In this document: positions 61,982 through 64,000 of the stretch, one piece after another
Layout of the letters: the number at the start of each line of letters is the position of its first letter
Numbering within the stretch: the first letter of the stretch is position 1
From: Erodium maritimum
Lineage: Eukaryota; Streptophyta; Magnoliopsida; Geraniales; Geraniaceae
Assembly (NCBI GenBank): GCA_963921825.1
Contig: OY997588.1
Span: 6,462,001-6,526,000 of the forward strand
DNA length: 64,000 nt
Direction of reading: 5' to 3'
Program-made: the position numbers and the translations under genes
Notes under the pieces: generated by a model
What the model was told of the DNA's origin: nothing
The model's input: the letters and a program-made list of their open reading frames with translations, nothing else
The model's database searches: none

Positions 61982-62377
61982 TTTTTTTTAAACGATGTAA
62001 CTTATATTAATTCATATCGCCTGCAATGACAGTCATAAGTACATCATACAAGGGTAAAGACCCCAAAGTAATTGATTCCCAGGCTACAGCGTTTCGAGCC
62101 AGAATATGAGCTACTTTATTTGTTGAACGCCTCCCAAACTGCAATTTAAAATGCATGGACTCAAGTAGGACCCGACAGTCCTGAACTACCATACCAAAGG
62201 GGGATAGCGATGGTGTTTCTCTGTTGATCGCTAGGACGATGCCTTGACAATCTGACTCTATAATGCCCACCCGCCAACCTTCCTCTCTCACCCAGAGCAG
62301 TGCCTCTCTAACCGTGAACAACTCCGCCATCTCAGGATCTTGGCAATTCTCGTGCACGACACACTTGACATTCTGAA
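61982..62377 (-). mobile_element. 5'-truncated LINE (RNase H domain) with 16-bp target duplication
   Basis: Direct repeats tttcgtatttaaattg at 61966-61981 and 62378-62393 flank a 396-base insert that begins with a T-run (poly(A) on the minus strand). The minus strand encodes the end of a plant LINE RNase H domain with an intact frame: EMAELFTVREALLWVREEGW, GIIESDCQGIVLAIN, FGMVVQDCRVLLESM and STNKVAHILARNAVAWE. It resembles, but is less decayed than, the relic in the BBE-like intron. Confidence 0.9.
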
Positions 62378-62622
62378 TTTCGTATTTAAATTGTTTGTAC
62401 AGCACTCGTATACCTTTCAGAAACAAAAAAGTAATTAAAGGCCATGGATCCAAAAAAATAATAAGAGAAGAAATAGGAGAGTTTTCCTAAAAACGTGTCT
62501 GATGTATATCCACGGTCCAATGATACTATTGTCTATCTCAGCCGTCCATCCGCTATATAATAAGTTTAGGCAGAGACTGGGTATTGTGATTTGTGAGGTA
62601 GCTGCTGAGGGACCTGCTTACC

Positions 62623-64000
62623 ATGGAGACAACAGATCTCGTTGAAACCCTAACCCCCTGTACAACCCCTGAATCCGCCGGTGACAGTCTTGAATCCGCC
62701 GCCACCGCTCCCAAATCCTCATCCTCTGAAACCCTAACCCCCTCTGCTTCCCCTGATGAACGCGTCGTAGAAATCTTAAACGAATTCTCATCCTCGTCCT
62801 CTGAATCCGCCGTCCCCGTCCCCGCCGAGGAGCGCTTGGTCCCCCCTGTCAATCCTCGCGCGGTGGACGGACCTTACTATCACAAGCTCTACGGCCCGGG
62901 GATCATGTGGGGGCTGAGCATCGAGACGGCGGAGCTCAAATTCGCACACATCAGAGACCGCTCCGTCTACGGTACTATCTACATCAACGAAGAGCACGGC
63001 TGTCTCCATACCTTATACAACCGCCGCTCCGAGGAGGCCCAGAAGTTGTCCTCGCCGTCGGGAGGATATCTGACCCTCTCCGGGCCGAGGTATTTTCTGG
63101 CAGCGGCCGCACCGACTTGTATGTACGTTACTCTCTGCGAGGTAGGAATTGCCGATGATTTCCTTCACCAGAGGGTCCCGCTGGATCTCCCTAAAATCTG
63201 CCCTGCCCAAACCATAACCGTGTCCGTCGGAGAGCTGACCGTCGTCATGACGGTCATTCTCCGGCCACCCGCACCGACATCTCTCTGGAGTTCTACTATC
63301 CCGATTCCTACAACGAATGGTTGGTCTCAGGAAGCGTGACGGCCATCCAAACTATAAGTCAAGGGAATAAGACCCGGAGGGTGCCCCTTTTCTGTAGGCC
63401 ATTTGATGACCCGATGAGAGCCGTGGAGGAAGATGACCCTGGCCGGCGCAAGGCTAGGATAAGCCCTGACCGGAAGATGTTCATTGCTCCGCTCTTGGTT
63501 GAGAAAAGCTCCGTAAAGAAGAGGAATAGAGCACCCTGCGATGCTGGTCTTTCAAGGTCGTGTGCGAATCCTGACTTTCACATTTACAATGGCGTCGGCT
63601 CTTTCCTCAGTGTTGATGTTGATTTGAGGCTTGTCAACTCTGTTGATGAGAGGAAATTTTGCTTCATTCAAGGGTTGCTCCATTACCAGTTCAAAGGCAC
63701 CCATGAACATCGGGCTGTTTTCAGGGCATCGCTCAATGGTCTCCTCCTCGGAGAGAAGGAGACCAAACTGCCTAAGCTGAGCACTGACAAGGAAGAAATT
63801 GAGCTTGTACTTAGCCTCAAGCCATGGAACGATATGGAGTGTAGCATGACGGGAGAGCCTAATGAATGTGATATTCCCCTCTACATAAAGCCCATCGAAC
63901 ATATCTATATCGATAGCGATACCGATACTGATAGCGAGTACATACCGATAGCGATAGCGAGTGAGTTGGGGGTTTCAGGAAACAATTATTCAATTACTAT
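62623..64000 (+). pseudogene. frameshifted paralogue of the DUF6598-like gene, truncated by the window end
   Basis: The copy matches the gene at 58625 along its length. Its start frame (62623-63339) has a 38-residue longer Ser/Thr/Pro-rich N-terminus, then the same GPYYHKLYGPG, YGTIYINEEHGCLHTLYN and GGYLTLSGPRYFL wording. Against copy 1 one base is missing around 63255-63270 (right after VVMTVI), so the start frame stops at 63339, while the homologous reading continues in another frame past 63900. Near the 3' end a repeated gatagcgag unit shifts the place of the stop codon, and the frame is open to the window edge. It could be a young pseudogene, a truncated protein gene, or a sequencing slip. 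Confidence 0.8.

Overview
The window is plant nuclear DNA, most likely from a eudicot. The genes have many short GT-AG introns, AT-rich introns and long repeat-filled spacers, and every recognisable protein belongs to a land-plant family. I found no bacterial, organellar or viral block. The species cannot be fixed from sequence reading alone.

Layout: 1-5.0 kb is repeat relics. 5.1-7.6 kb holds a two-exon berberine-bridge-enzyme-like FAD oxidase (+). 9.2-9.8 kb holds an early-nodulin-like phytocyanin (+). 11.7-15.7 kb holds a seven-exon TM9SF/TMN endomembrane protein (-). 17.6-26.5 kb holds NRPD2, the shared second-largest subunit of RNA polymerases IV and V (-), with several MITE-like elements in its introns. 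26.8-33.8 kb is a LINE relic split by a young Ty1/copia element at 28414-33508. 34.0-36.2 kb holds a five-exon chorismate mutase (-). 36.2-43.5 kb is transposon territory with a 3.3 kb solo LTR. 44.3-55.5 kb holds a 17-exon class II formin with PTEN-like, C2, FH1 and FH2 parts (+). 56.5-57.2 kb carries a long foldback. 58.6-64 kb holds an intact single-exon gene of a DUF6598-like family and a frameshifted paralogue that runs off the window, separated by two LINE insertions.

The genes do not form a pathway or cluster. They cover secondary-metabolite or carbohydrate oxidation, cell-surface, Golgi/endosome, RNA-directed DNA methylation, shikimate and actin functions. The main interest is structural: nested insertions with readable target-site duplications, an empty-site paralogue that dates one insertion, an apparently young copia element with two nonsense codons, a chorismate mutase whose TATA box lies almost on its first ATG, a GC-AG intron in the formin, and a poorly known duplicated gene family. 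I did not find a convincing new biological system. Exon borders were read by eye from splice signals, reading phase and family knowledge, without transcripts.
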